DNA from: SMWN01 sp965261165
GTDB taxonomy: Bacteria > Pseudomonadota > Gammaproteobacteria > Eutrophobiales > Eutrophobiaceae
DNA: 64,000 nt
Reading direction: 5' to 3'
Assembly: GCA_965261165.1 (NCBI GenBank)
Contig: OZ253445.1
Location: 930,001-994,000, forward strand
Under the pieces are notes generated by a model, which ran no database searches, was not told the origin of the DNA, and was given only the letters and a program-made list of their open reading frames with translations. Numbering within the stretch: the stretch's first letter is position 1; each line of letters starts with the position of its first letter. Below are positions 52,309 through 61,621 of this stretch, one piece after another. The position numbers and the translations under genes are program-made.

Positions 52309-53310
52309 CTACTGAACCGTCAAGGTACCACCGCCAGCAGCGTCAATTGCATTCCTTGTATTAAGCGAACATATTATGCATCCTTCAGAAGCCGATTGAT
52401 TATTCTTTCCATTATCTCCATGCATTAAAAATGAATTTGGATCACGTGTTGATGGGAATTGATTATTACTTGGTGTAGGCATCAACGGTAATGACTGCAA
52501 ACCCGTTTTAGGATTATCAACACCAGTTCCAATATCATAATCTCCACGCGGGATAGGCCCTACATTAGGAACATTTTGTTGTAAAGGATCGTTTGTTGCT
52601 CCTGGTGCACCAGAGTAACACTGCTCATTTACATCCTGATTGCCTGTACTATCGTTGGTACAGATTAACTGACCACTAGCTTGATCGTAAGAACAGCTAA
52701 CGGTTAATCCATTTATATCAACTCCAATAATTGGATTTTGATTCACATACCCATAAGTATTCATCCCGCCAATAATACCAATCGGATCACTGGTAATATA
52801 CCTGCCTAACTCAGGATCATAATATCTAAAGTGGTTGTAATGCAGATTAGTCTCCGCATCATAGTATTGTCCAGGAAAGCGAAGGTTGACACTGACACTG
52901 CCTGATGCTGGGGTATTCCCAAACGCCTCACCTTCCCAGCGCCAGATGACTTTACGTGTTGCATCGGTGGCGAGTCGGTTGGTCAGCAAATGGTCGGTGT
53001 GGAGGTAGATGATGCCTTCTGAGGGCATCCCTGCCTGTACAGGCATGCTGGCATCGATCTGTGCCACTGGATGCAGGCCTTGTTGCCAGATGTAATCTTT
53101 GATCAAGGCACCGGTCTCGGTGGTCTCGGTGATGAGATAACCCCGTTGGTCATAGTGATAGATGGTAATACTGTCTATGCTGATGCCATCACCTTGATAG
53201 ACAGTCTTTCTGGTTCTCTGTCCGCTATCGTTATAGAGATAACTCATCTTGCAGCGGGTGCCTTGGCTTTCGGTAAAGCTACCGTTGCTTATGTTGCTAT
53301 TTAAAACCAA
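52309..53310 (-). CDS. Truncated Rhs protein with Tlde1-like (DUF2778) C-terminal domain
   Basis: The 333-residue frame has YD repeats (YLYNDSGQRTRKTVYQ, YHYDQRGYLITETTETGALI), the shell end (PGQYYDAETNLHYNHFRYYD, then YITSDPIG and IIGVDINGL) and, from about residue 200, a Tlde1/DUF2778-type tip. Its pattern NVPNVGPIPRGDYDIG…LPLMPTPSNN…FLMHGDNGKNNQSASEGCII has the His and Cys of L,D-transpeptidase chemistry (HGD…SEGC). Tlde1 effectors damage peptidoglycan in rival cells. Full Rhs toxins exceed 1000 residues, so the N-terminal shell and PAAR parts are missing, and the TTG start is doubtful. An exported candidate immunity gene follows at once. Confidence 0.75.
   Translation of the reverse strand: MVLNSNISNGSFTESQGTRCKMSYLYNDSGQRTRKTVYQGDGISIDSITIYHYDQRGYLITETTETGALIKDYIWQQGLHPVAQIDASMPVQAGMPSEGIIYLHTDHLLTNRLATDATRKVIWRWEGEAFGNTPASGSVSVNLRFPGQYYDAETNLHYNHFRYYDPELGRYITSDPIGIIGGMNTYGYVNQNPIIGVDINGLTVSCSYDQASGQLICTNDSTGNQDVNEQCYSGAPGATNDPLQQNVPNVGPIPRGDYDIGTGVDNPKTGLQSLPLMPTPSNNQFPSTRDPNSFLMHGDNGKNNQSASEGCIICSLNTRNAIDAAGGGTLTVQ
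52703..52966. repeat. Rhs core repeat, copy 2
   Basis: Partner of 51055-51318; the two copies could recombine and swap tip/immunity cassettes. Confidence 0.85.
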
Positions 53311-54148
53311 AGAATACTTTCCTAGTTATGTTTCCTGGTCATGTTCTAAACTCCTTTTCAATTAAATAATTCTGTCACCTTTTTCGGTGACAATCAATTA
53401 GTCGTGGTCTGTCTCTGGTTGTTTGATGAATGGGATGGATGATTGACGGGGTATTACCTGCCTCCGTGACTGAACATCGTATTGAAAATATTTATGTCTT
53501 GATGCTAATGCATGGTAACCACCAATCTGCTTGTCTTTGAATAGGTCATTTGCTGGTTCTGGTGAACATAAAGAGAAAATTGCTAATGAAACAGAAAAGT
53601 AATTGTAATAAGGCGCAGGAATTCATCAACTACAGATGAATTTGTTTAGAAATTGAGCCATTTATCTCAAGAATTGTCTATCGGTCAGTCGGACGGGACA
53701 CCTTAAATTTCATTCAACAATACTAATTTAACAATATTAAGATAAATTCCAATATTAAGATAAATTCCAATATAGTGACTACTGAAAAAATACACAGCGT
53801 GAACCATCCGCTAGCACGTTCTTATTTTTTATCATAATTCTCAATGATATAACTCGCCAAGAAATTCCCAGTGAGTACAGACAAAACAAGAAAGGGAAGC
53901 GGGTATTTTGATGGATTACGCCCTAGATCGTCAATGTAATTAGTATAATAAAAGCAATACATTCCAAGGCTTACATTTACAGCACAAATCACCCTGTGAT
54001 TAATCCAGCTCTCATCAAAAAAACTTAAGTAATTTGTTCGTCACTATTTAACCAATGCAATAAACGATCTTACAGGCAATTATCCGGTTCCGGCTGGCAA
54101 TTCGGTGCACTTGGATTTATCTTACAATCTAATGAAGCGGCATTCGCA
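53311..54148. other. Debris region between Rhs and IS fragment
   Basis: 53232-53384 repeats 50031-50184 (about 153 bp, leader of the Rhs fragments). A tandem 18-bp unit AATATTAAGATAAATTCC lies near 53737-53773. On the minus strand about 54050-53828 an open stretch encodes a small membrane protein end (ICAVNVSLGMYCFYYTNYID, then FLVLSVLTGNFLASYIIENY); it lacks an ATG and may be another immunity-gene relic. No intact gene. Confidence 0.55.
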
Positions 54149-54307
54149 TTAGAAATGCCAACTTGCAATCGTGCCGCCACTGATTAATAAATCCAAGCCT
54201 AAGGCATCAATAACACGAACTGGGTCGTTCTCGCCGAGATAATCCTCTAGCCGCTCTGAGAATAACAGTTGTTGCTGGCGATTTAATCCGCGTATGTAAT
54301 CACTCAT
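54149..54307 (-). pseudogene. Transposase N-terminal fragment (IS1182-like)
   Basis: A 52-codon frame encodes MSDYIRGLNRQQQLLFSERL, then EDYLGENDPVRVIDALGLDL, the start typical of IS1182-type transposases (YIxGxNRxQxxLFPxxLEDYIxxDNPVRVIDAFV). It runs into unrelated sequence after ALGL, so only the first 40 residues are transposase. Confidence 0.75.
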
Positions 54308-54464
54308 AAAGCCTCTGTTTAATGATTAGAATCAGTTAGTTATGTTTGTTATTGTATCATAATTGGGCTAGGGTTTGGAGGTTTATGCGTCCAAGTTTTC
54401 AGGTATTTTGCAGGGGCGGTGTATTAGCTTGAAATGCCAGCAACGTCGGTAAATTAGGGCAGTA

Positions 54465-54827
54465 ATGAGAATGCGCATAGGGGTAGTGGGTTTGTTGCAC
54501 AGTCTCTTGGCTGGAGTCACGCTCGAAGACTTACCTTATGAAAAATTCATCAAACTTTATGACAAACCAAGCACGCTATTTTATTTAGATCCGCCCTACT
54601 ATCATTCGGAATCATGCTACGGTGCTAGCTTATTCAGCAGAGAAGACTTCATGCACATCAGAGATATGCTTAGCGAGATAAAAGGGCGTTTCATCTTGTC
54701 GCTCAACGATGTTCCGGAAATACGCAAACTATATAAAGACTTCAATATTGAGATAGTCGAGACTAGATACACAATCAATGTAAAGGGGAAATCCCCAAAA
54801 AGAAACGAACTTCTCATCTCGAACTAA
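54465..54827 (+). pseudogene. D12-class DNA adenine methylase, C-terminal fragment
   Basis: The 120-codon frame encodes VTLEDLPYEKFIKLYDKPST, FYLDPPYYHSESCYG (the DPPY catalytic motif), IKGRFILSLNDVPEIRKLYK and a KGKSPKRNELLISN tail. This is the last third of a Dam-like N6-adenine methyltransferase. The N-terminal SAM-binding FxGxG part is missing, so it is inactive alone. Phage or island origin is likely. Confidence 0.82.
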
Positions 54828-55079
54828 TGGATATATCTCTAATCAAGAGCGTATTACCGACCAGAGGAGCAAACTAAAAGGCCTGCTGCTGACTAGAACA
54901 AACAGGGCTAGGGAGCAATACTTAGCCAAGAAAACGAGCTAAAAATCCCACGAAATCCCAGGGTAATCCCACATAATCCCGTCAACACTTGTTTGATTTT
55001 GATTCCGTTTTATTCCGTTTTATTCCACTGCACAACGATGTTTCGCACTTTCCCCTACCTATCTTTCACATTCCTCTAG
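54828..55079. other. Short gap before hemF
   Basis: No gene. It contains a run of ATCCCA/TAATCCC-like near-repeats (about 54945-54980) and a duplicated ATTCCGTTTT (55004-55023), suggestive of island-end sequence. Confidence 0.4.
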
Positions 55080-55982
55080 TTACACCCAGCTTCTAGGTTT
55101 CAGAAACTGTTCATATAGCACTGCCTCAGGAGATCCAGACTCTGGCTGCCAATCATATTGCCAGCGTACCAAAGGCGGTAATGACATGAGAATAGATTCA
55201 GTTCTGCCTCCAGACTGCAGACCAAACAGGGTGCCCCTGTCATAAACCAGATTGAACTCGACATAGCGCCCACGGCGATATAATTGGAATTGTCGTTGCT
55301 GGTCACCATATTCAATATCTTTCCGACGCTCAACAATCGGTACATAAGCAGGAAGGAACGCATCGCCAACACTGCGCAAGAAGGCAAAACATTTTTCGAA
55401 TTCCCATTCATTTAAATCATCAAAAAACAGGCCGCCTATCCCCCGTGGCTCCTGTCTATGTTTCAGATAAAAATAATCATCACACCACTCTTTATAGCGA
55501 GGATAAATATCTTCGCCAAATTCAACACATGCATCTTTCGCTGTGGCATGCCAATGTCTGGCATCTTCTTCAAAGCCGTAATAGGGAGTTAAATCAAAAC
55601 CGCCACCGAACCACCAGATAGATTGCTCACCTTCTTCTTCGGCAACAAAGAAGCGTACATTCATATGTGTCGTTGGTATGTAGGGATTGGATGGGTGGAT
55701 CACCAATGAAATACCAAGCGCTTGGAACTTTCTGCCGGCAAGTTCGGGACGGCGGGCGGTGGCTGATGCTGGCAGTTTGTCACCAAGAACGTGAGAGAAA
55801 TTAATACCTGCTTGCTCAAAGATGTCGCCACTACACATTACGCGACTGCGCCCACCTCCACCTGCTTCCCTCTGCCACTCGTCCTCTTGTAGCTCCATTG
55901 AGCCATCCAGATCAAAAAGGGCTTCTGTAATGCTGTTTTGTAAGTCATACAAATAACTACATATCGATTCAATATTAATCAT
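55080..55982 (-). CDS. hemF: Oxygen-dependent coproporphyrinogen III oxidase
   Basis: Aerobic haem synthesis: oxidative decarboxylation of coproporphyrinogen III to protoporphyrinogen IX. The 300-residue product shows EWQREAGGGGRSRVM, GINFSHVLGDKLP, NPYIPTTHMNVRFF, WWFGGGFDLTPYYGFEED, HWHATAKDACVEFG and RGIGGLFFDDLNEWEFEKCF. Its use implies an oxygen-exposed life. Divergent from hisB. Confidence 0.97.
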   Translation of the reverse strand: MINIESICSYLYDLQNSITEALFDLDGSMELQEDEWQREAGGGGRSRVMCSGDIFEQAGINFSHVLGDKLPASATARRPELAGRKFQALGISLVIHPSNPYIPTTHMNVRFFVAEEEGEQSIWWFGGGFDLTPYYGFEEDARHWHATAKDACVEFGEDIYPRYKEWCDDYFYLKHRQEPRGIGGLFFDDLNEWEFEKCFAFLRSVGDAFLPAYVPIVERRKDIEYGDQQRQFQLYRRGRYVEFNLVYDRGTLFGLQSGGRTESILMSLPPLVRWQYDWQPESGSPEAVLYEQFLKPRSWV

Positions 55983-56104
55983 TAGTGTTGTCCAGATTAT
56001 TCATCGACCCTATTTATTCAGGTCTATTTCTTTGGTCATAGGATGGCAAGTCTTGGGTCAAGAGGTTATAATTTTTTTTCAGGATAGCGGGCATTATAAG
56101 AGTA

Positions 56105-56698
56105 ATGGTGAATAGAAGCGCAACAATTAAGCGAAAAACCAATGAGACTCAAATTGAAGTTAGCATTGATCTCGATGGAACAGGTGAGGCAAATCTTGAG
56201 TTAGGCGTGCCTTTTCTTGAGCACATGCTGGATCAGGTCGCTAGACATGGCATGTTTGATTTAAGCATCAAGGCAAAAGGCGATTTAGAGATTGATGCAC
56301 ATCACACTGTAGAAGATGTAGGCATTACTTTAGGTCAGGCCTTTACAAAAGCATTGGCTGACAAAAAAGGTATCCGTAGATATGGCCATGCCTATGTGCC
56401 TTTGGATGAAGCCTTATCGCGTGTCGTTCTGGATTGTTCTGGTAGACCCGGCCTAGAATATTCTGCTGAATATCCGCGCGCTCGGGTCGGGGACTTTGAT
56501 CTCGACCTGCTTTTCGAATTTTTTCAGGGCTTTGTCAATCAAGGCATGGTGACTTTACATATTGATAAGCTCAAGGGACGCAATGCACACCACATTGCCG
56601 AAACCATATTCAAGGCCTTTGGCCGTGCATTACGCATGGCCGTAGAACCTGATCCAAGAATGCAAGGTATATTACCTTCTACCAAAGGTACTTTATAA
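56105..56698 (+). CDS. hisB: Imidazoleglycerol-phosphate dehydratase
   Basis: Sixth step of histidine synthesis. The 197-residue monofunctional enzyme has the metal-binding EHMLDQVARHGMFD, EIDAHHTVEDVGITLGQAF and FFQGFVNQGMVTLHIDKLKG with GRNAHHIAETIFKAFGRALR motifs. There is no fused HisN phosphatase, as in most non-enteric bacteria. hisH follows 31 bp later. Confidence 0.96.
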   Translation: MVNRSATIKRKTNETQIEVSIDLDGTGEANLELGVPFLEHMLDQVARHGMFDLSIKAKGDLEIDAHHTVEDVGITLGQAFTKALADKKGIRRYGHAYVPLDEALSRVVLDCSGRPGLEYSAEYPRARVGDFDLDLLFEFFQGFVNQGMVTLHIDKLKGRNAHHIAETIFKAFGRALRMAVEPDPRMQGILPSTKGTL

Positions 56699-56729
56699 AC
56701 CGAATGCTATGACCCAAACGCCATAACAA

Positions 56730-57380
56730 ATGAGTAAAGTCGCTATCCTTGATTACGGAACCAGTAATCTGCGTTCTGTTGCCAAAGCCCTTGAGTTTGT
56801 TGCGGGGTCTCAACATGACATTCTCGTCACCGATCAGCATCAGGATATCCTCGCGGTTGATCGTATTGTTTTCCCGGGGCAGGGAGCGGTGGGTCAATGT
56901 ATGAAAAGTCTTAAGGAATCTGGTCTTGATGAAGTAATTAAAGAGTGCATTAACAACAAACCCTTTCTGGGTATTTGTCTGGGCCTGCAATCATTGATGC
57001 AGGAAAGCGATGAGGATGGTAGAGTCGCTGGTCTAGGCATCATCCCCGGCAAAGTCATCCGTTTCCCAGATAATATCAAAGATGAACATGGTGATATTTG
57101 TAAAATCCCGCACATGGGCTGGAACCGTGTCGTCCAACAAAAACCACATCCCTTATGGAAAAATATTGAAGATGGTGCTCGCTTCTATTTTGTCCATAGT
57201 TACTATGCGCAAACAGAGAACGATGAAGATATTGCAGCTAAAACAAACTACGCCACTGAGTTTATTTCAGCAGCCGCCAGAGATAATGTCTTCGCGACAC
57301 AATTCCACCCCGAGAAAAGTCAGTGCGCAGGATTAACCTTGCTTAAAAATTTTTTGTCTTGGGACGGTAAAGATAACTAA
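56730..57380 (+). CDS. hisH: Imidazole glycerol phosphate synthase glutaminase subunit
   Basis: Class I glutamine amidotransferase that feeds ammonia to HisF. The 216-residue product has VAILDYGTSNLRSVAKALEF, the nucleophile Cys in PFLGICLGLQSLM and the His/Glu pair in FATQFHPEKSQ. hisA and hisF would normally follow, but the next genes are purD/purH on the other strand, so they must lie elsewhere. Stops of hisH and purD are 5 bp apart. Confidence 0.96.
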   Translation: MSKVAILDYGTSNLRSVAKALEFVAGSQHDILVTDQHQDILAVDRIVFPGQGAVGQCMKSLKESGLDEVIKECINNKPFLGICLGLQSLMQESDEDGRVAGLGIIPGKVIRFPDNIKDEHGDICKIPHMGWNRVVQQKPHPLWKNIEDGARFYFVHSYYAQTENDEDIAAKTNYATEFISAAARDNVFATQFHPEKSQCAGLTLLKNFLSWDGKDN

Positions 57381-57385
57381 AATCG

Positions 57386-58663
57386 TCACCGGCTAATGGC
57401 ATGGTGCCCAATGTCCTTTCGATAAAACATTCCATCCCAGTTGATCTTTGCCACTGCCTGATAAGCTAACTGCTGTGCCTGCAACACTGTTTCACCAAGT
57501 GCTGTCACACACAAAACACGTCCACCTGCTGTTATCACATCATTATCTTGTTTTGATGCTCCGGCATAAAAGACTTTCGTTGTCTCTGGAAAGTCATTAT
57601 TCAGTCCTGAAATTATATCGCCTTTGCTAACGCTAGCCGGATAGCCCGCCGATGCCAACACAACTCCTAGGGCAGCTCGTTCATCCCAGTTTGCTGTCAC
57701 TTCATTCAATCTTCCATTCAATGCTGATTTGCACAGATCAATCAGATCGCTTTTCAAACGCATCATAATGGGTTGCGTTTCCGGATCACCAAAACGGCAA
57801 TTAAATTCCAGTACCTTGGGTGTGCCATCTGCAATAATCATAACGCCTGCATAGAGAAACCCGACGTATTCACGACCTTCTTCGGCCATGCCTCTGATCG
57901 TAGGTTCGATCACTTCACGCATAATACGATCATGCATTTCATCTGTGACCACGGGCACTGGAGAATATGCGCCCATGCCTCCTGTGTTGAGTCCTTGATC
58001 GCCTTCATCTCTTGCCTTGTGATCTTGAGAACTCGCTAATGGCAAAATATTTTTACCATCGGACATAACGATAAAACTGGCTTCTTCACCCTGCATGAAC
58101 TCTTCGATAACAACACGATGCCCGGCATCACCAAACTTGTTTCCAGTCAGCATATCCTTAATAGCAACAATGGCTTCATCCTCTGTCATTGCAATAATGA
58201 CGCCTTTGCCCGCAGCTAGGCCATCCGCCTTGACCACAATTGGCGCACCTTTTTCTTTCACGTATGCTTTTGCGGCACCGATTTCGGTGAATACCCGATA
58301 TTCCGCCGTGGGGATATTGTGTTTTTGTAAAAAGTCTTTACTGAAGGATTTCGAACCTTCAAGAATTGCTGCTTTTTTTGAGGGACCAAAACAGGCCAGA
58401 CCAGCTTGTTGGAATTCATCGACTATACCGTCAACTAGTGGAGTTTCCGGACCAATGATGGTGAGGTCTATTTTTTCATTTTCGGCATAGGCTTTCAGTG
58501 CTGAAATATCTTCAGCACCAATATTGATATTACTCACTTTATCTTCACTAGAAGTTCCAAGATTACCCGGCGCAACAAATACCTGCTTCACCCGATCTGA
58601 CTGCGCTGCCTTCCATGCCAAAGCATGTTCCCGGCCACCACCACCAACAATTAATACTTTCAT
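57386..58663 (-). CDS. purD: Phosphoribosylamine-glycine ligase
   Basis: ATP-grasp enzyme that joins glycine to phosphoribosylamine in purine synthesis. The 425-residue product has MKVLIVGGGGREHALAWKAA, GPETPLVDGIVDEF, VVKADGLAAGKGVIIA and VLEFNCRFGDPETQPIM. Its ATG follows the purH stop directly. The order purH-purD downstream of fis is the usual gammaproteobacterial one. Confidence 0.97.
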   Translation of the reverse strand: MKVLIVGGGGREHALAWKAAQSDRVKQVFVAPGNLGTSSEDKVSNINIGAEDISALKAYAENEKIDLTIIGPETPLVDGIVDEFQQAGLACFGPSKKAAILEGSKSFSKDFLQKHNIPTAEYRVFTEIGAAKAYVKEKGAPIVVKADGLAAGKGVIIAMTEDEAIVAIKDMLTGNKFGDAGHRVVIEEFMQGEEASFIVMSDGKNILPLASSQDHKARDEGDQGLNTGGMGAYSPVPVVTDEMHDRIMREVIEPTIRGMAEEGREYVGFLYAGVMIIADGTPKVLEFNCRFGDPETQPIMMRLKSDLIDLCKSALNGRLNEVTANWDERAALGVVLASAGYPASVSKGDIISGLNNDFPETTKVFYAGASKQDNDVITAGGRVLCVTALGETVLQAQQLAYQAVAKINWDGMFYRKDIGHHAISR

Positions 58664-60226
58664 TTAATGCAAAAAATGTCTCATGCCAGTAAACACCATG
58701 GCTATGTTTGATTCATCCGCGGCTACAATCACTTCATCATCACGCATAGAGCCACCTGGTTGAATAATCGCCGTCACACCCACTTTTGCAGCTGAGTCTA
58801 TCCCGTCCCGAAATGGGAAAAAGGCATCCGAGGCCATTACTGAACCAGCAATCTCAAGACCTTCATCTTCCGCTTTGATCGCAGCGATACGCGCACTGTA
58901 AACCCGACTCATTTGACTGGCGCCGATACCCAATGTTTGTTTCTCTCTGGCATAAACGATGGCATTCGATTTCACATATTTCACGACCTTCCAAGTAAAT
59001 AGCAGATCTTCAATTTCTTTTTCTGTCGGCGGGCGTTTACTGACGATCTTCAGATCGCCTCTTTCAATAATGCCTCGATCATTATCCTGTATCAGTAAAC
59101 CACCACTCACCCGTTTCATTATTAACTGCTGTATCTCATGCTCTCTTATGCCGGCTTCAAGAATTCGGATATTCTCCTTGACAGAAACAATATCCAGTGC
59201 TTCTTGACTGATAGATGGCGCAATAATGACTTCGACAAACTGCCGATTAATAATTGCTTTAGCTGTTGCTGCATCAAGCGGACAATTAAATGCAATGATG
59301 CCTCCAAAGGCAGAAGTCGGATCTGTCTGATAGGCATGTTCATAGGCCTGAAGGGCATTATCACCCACAGCAACACCACAAGGATTTGAATGCTTCACAA
59401 TCACACAGGCAACTTCCTCATAAGATAATACACATTCAAGCGCGGCATCAGTATCAGCAACATTATTATAGGAAAGTACCTTGCCCTGTAATTGTTTTGC
59501 TCCAGCGAGTGTCCCTGAAGGTGGATTTGGCTGTCCATAAAATGCGGCACTTTGATGTGGATTTTCGCCGTAGCGCATGTCTTGAATCTTCTTGAATTGT
59601 GTTGAGAAAGTCAGTGGATAATTCAAGTCATCACCCTCTGTCGTAATAGCACTCAAATAATTTGAGACGTTGGCATCATAGTTTGCCGTATGTGCAAATA
59701 CCTTTTGTGCCAGAGAGAATCGTGTCGCATCAGTTAATGCTCCCTCATTCGTATCAATTTCATTAATGATATCTTTATAATCAGATGCATTGACAACAAC
59801 ACCTACATAGGCATGATTCTTTGCCGATGAACGCAACATTGTCGGACCGCCGATATCAATATTTTCAATAGCATCGGCTAATGCGCAATCAGCTTTATTC
59901 ACTGTTACTTCAAACGGATAAAGATTAACAACCACAAGGTCAATCGGATCAATATTGTTTTCGGCCATGACCTTATCATCTGTGCCACGCCGACCCAACA
60001 AACCGCCATGAATTTTGGGATGCAATGTCTTGACTCTGCCATCCATAATTTCAGGGAAACCCGTATGATCTGAAACCTCAACCACCTCAATACCATTATC
60101 TGCAAGAAGACTGGCTGTCCCTCCCGTGGATAAAATGATGATATTGCGACTTACCAATTGACTAACAAATTCAACGATGCCAGTTTTATCAGAAACGCTG
60201 ATAAGTGCTCGTTTGATTTTGTTCAT
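58664..60226 (-). CDS. purH: AICAR formyltransferase / IMP cyclohydrolase
   Basis: Bifunctional enzyme for the last two steps to IMP. The 520-residue product has the N-terminal cyclohydrolase (ALISVSDKTGIVEFV, STGGTASLL, GRVKTLHPKIHGGLL) and the C-terminal transformylase (DMRYGENPHQSAAFY, CVIVKHSNPCGVA, ASDAFFPFRDGID). Length is normal. It is adjacent to purD without a gap. Confidence 0.97.
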   Translation of the reverse strand: MNKIKRALISVSDKTGIVEFVSQLVSRNIIILSTGGTASLLADNGIEVVEVSDHTGFPEIMDGRVKTLHPKIHGGLLGRRGTDDKVMAENNIDPIDLVVVNLYPFEVTVNKADCALADAIENIDIGGPTMLRSSAKNHAYVGVVVNASDYKDIINEIDTNEGALTDATRFSLAQKVFAHTANYDANVSNYLSAITTEGDDLNYPLTFSTQFKKIQDMRYGENPHQSAAFYGQPNPPSGTLAGAKQLQGKVLSYNNVADTDAALECVLSYEEVACVIVKHSNPCGVAVGDNALQAYEHAYQTDPTSAFGGIIAFNCPLDAATAKAIINRQFVEVIIAPSISQEALDIVSVKENIRILEAGIREHEIQQLIMKRVSGGLLIQDNDRGIIERGDLKIVSKRPPTEKEIEDLLFTWKVVKYVKSNAIVYAREKQTLGIGASQMSRVYSARIAAIKAEDEGLEIAGSVMASDAFFPFRDGIDSAAKVGVTAIIQPGGSMRDDEVIVAADESNIAMVFTGMRHFLH

Positions 60227-60281
60227 AAAATTAGGTGGCTCTGAGATAACTATTGATGATATTGGAATAATCCCAACTGCT

Positions 60282-60566
60282 TTATTCCAGATCGTACTTC
60301 TTTAATTTTTTACGTAAAGTTGCTCTGTTGATGCCTAATATTTCCGCAGATTTTGTGATGTTTCCTTGCGTCTGTTTCAAAACAACTTCAAGCATAGGCC
60401 TTTCAGTCTGGGATAACACAAGCTCATAGAGAGCGCTTGGATCGTGACCATCCATATCTTCAAAATAAAGTTCTAGAGCACTTTCTACACAATGCTGTAT
60501 AGATTGAGTACGTTTCCCTTTGTACTCTTTTTGTGATGTTTTTTTACCACTCGGCTTAACCATCAT
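60282..60566 (-). CDS. fis: Nucleoid protein Fis
   Basis: DNA-bending regulator of rRNA, tRNA and other growth-phase genes. The 94-residue product ends with the conserved helix-turn-helix VVLKQTQGNITKSAEILGINRATLRKKLKKYDLE region. It overlaps the dusB stop by 4 bp (ATGA), reproducing the classic dusB-fis operon. The start at 60566 gives a length close to E. coli Fis (98). Confidence 0.95.
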   Translation of the reverse strand: MMVKPSGKKTSQKEYKGKRTQSIQHCVESALELYFEDMDGHDPSALYELVLSQTERPMLEVVLKQTQGNITKSAEILGINRATLRKKLKKYDLE

Positions 60567-61057
60567 GCTGCTAATGCTTCTCCATTATTTATCGCACTAA
60601 AATAATTATTTGTCACGAGCAATTGTTTCTTGATACTCTCTAATTTATTAACCCTGCTACGCAATACCTCTCCATTTTCGAGATATTTGCTGTAACAGCC
60701 AACATGTTTTCGTGCGACACGTACACCTATGTATTCACCATATAATTCGTACAGACTGTATAGATGCTGCAGCACAACTTGTTGAACCTCCTTAGTGTCT
60801 GGCCTTGATAAGCGGATACCTATTTTCAGGAAATAGCTAATTTCATTGAATATCCATGGATTTCCCAAAGCAACTCGCCCTAGCATGATGCCATCTACCC
60901 CCGTTATATGTAAGACCTCCACAGCTTTTTCTGGCGCTGTTATATCACCATTGGCAATCACTGGAATTGAAACATTATCTTTTACTTGTTTGATTGCTTG
61001 ATATTCCGCTTCGCCCTTGAAACCACAAGCGCGGGTTCTGCCATGCACTGTCAACAT
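60563..61057 (-). pseudogene. dusB: tRNA-dihydrouridine synthase DusB, C-terminal part after in-frame stop
   Basis: Begins with an ATG directly after the TAA that ends the upstream part; both are in the same frame. It encodes LTVHGRTRACGFKGEAEYQA, IPVIANGDITAPEKAVEVLH, GVDGIMLGRVALGNPWIFNE and the helical C-terminal domain. A Gln-Ala pair expected in the family (GIQALTxHGR) reads stop-Met here. Re-initiation could make this piece, but FMN sites are split between the parts. Either a fresh nonsense mutation or a sequencing error. Confidence 0.8.
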
Positions 61058-61549
61058 TTAAATGCCTGAATTTTCTGCAATCTGTGCGATCTTGACTACA
61101 TTCTTATTTTCTTTGTTCCAACCTGTCCGCATCTTCAGTGACACTGGCATATCCACCGCATCGACCACACTTTGCAGTATTTTTGTGACCAGTTTCTCAT
61201 CCTGCATAAGTGCTGATCCAGAAAATACATTGCAGACCTTCTTGGCTGGGCAACCCATATTGATATCAATGATTTTTGCGCCGAGATCAGCATTATGCCT
61301 GGCTGTATTTGCCATCGCTTGTGGATCTGCGCCAACAATCTGTACCGCACGAGGGGTCTCTCCCTCATAGTGATTCAGTCTTAATTGCGATTTTTTAGTG
61401 TCTCGGTATACTGGATTGGATGCCATCATTTCAGACGCAGCAAGACCCACGCCGTGCATTCTGCATAGCTGTCGAAATGGTTTATCTGTCACCCCCGCCA
61501 TAGGCGCAAGCAACAGATTGTTATCGAGTGTGTATGAACCTAATCTCAT
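61058..61549 (-). pseudogene. dusB: tRNA-dihydrouridine synthase DusB, N-terminal part before in-frame stop
   Basis: FMN enzyme that reduces uridines in the tRNA D-loop. This 163-codon part has LLLAPMAGVTDKPFRQLCRM, VQIVGADPQAMANTARHNAD, IIDINMGCPAKKVCNVFSGS with the catalytic Cys and MPVSLKMRTGWN. It ends at AENSGI followed by TAA (61060-61058), then ATG. A single C-to-T change (CAA to TAA) would explain the break. Together the two parts make a normal-length DusB of about 328 codons upstream of fis. Confidence 0.85.
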
Positions 61550-61621
61550 TTCCTGACCGCTTCTAATTATTCTGGCGGTTATTTTGATTGGGGACGGGAA
61601 TCATAACATGACAACAGATGA

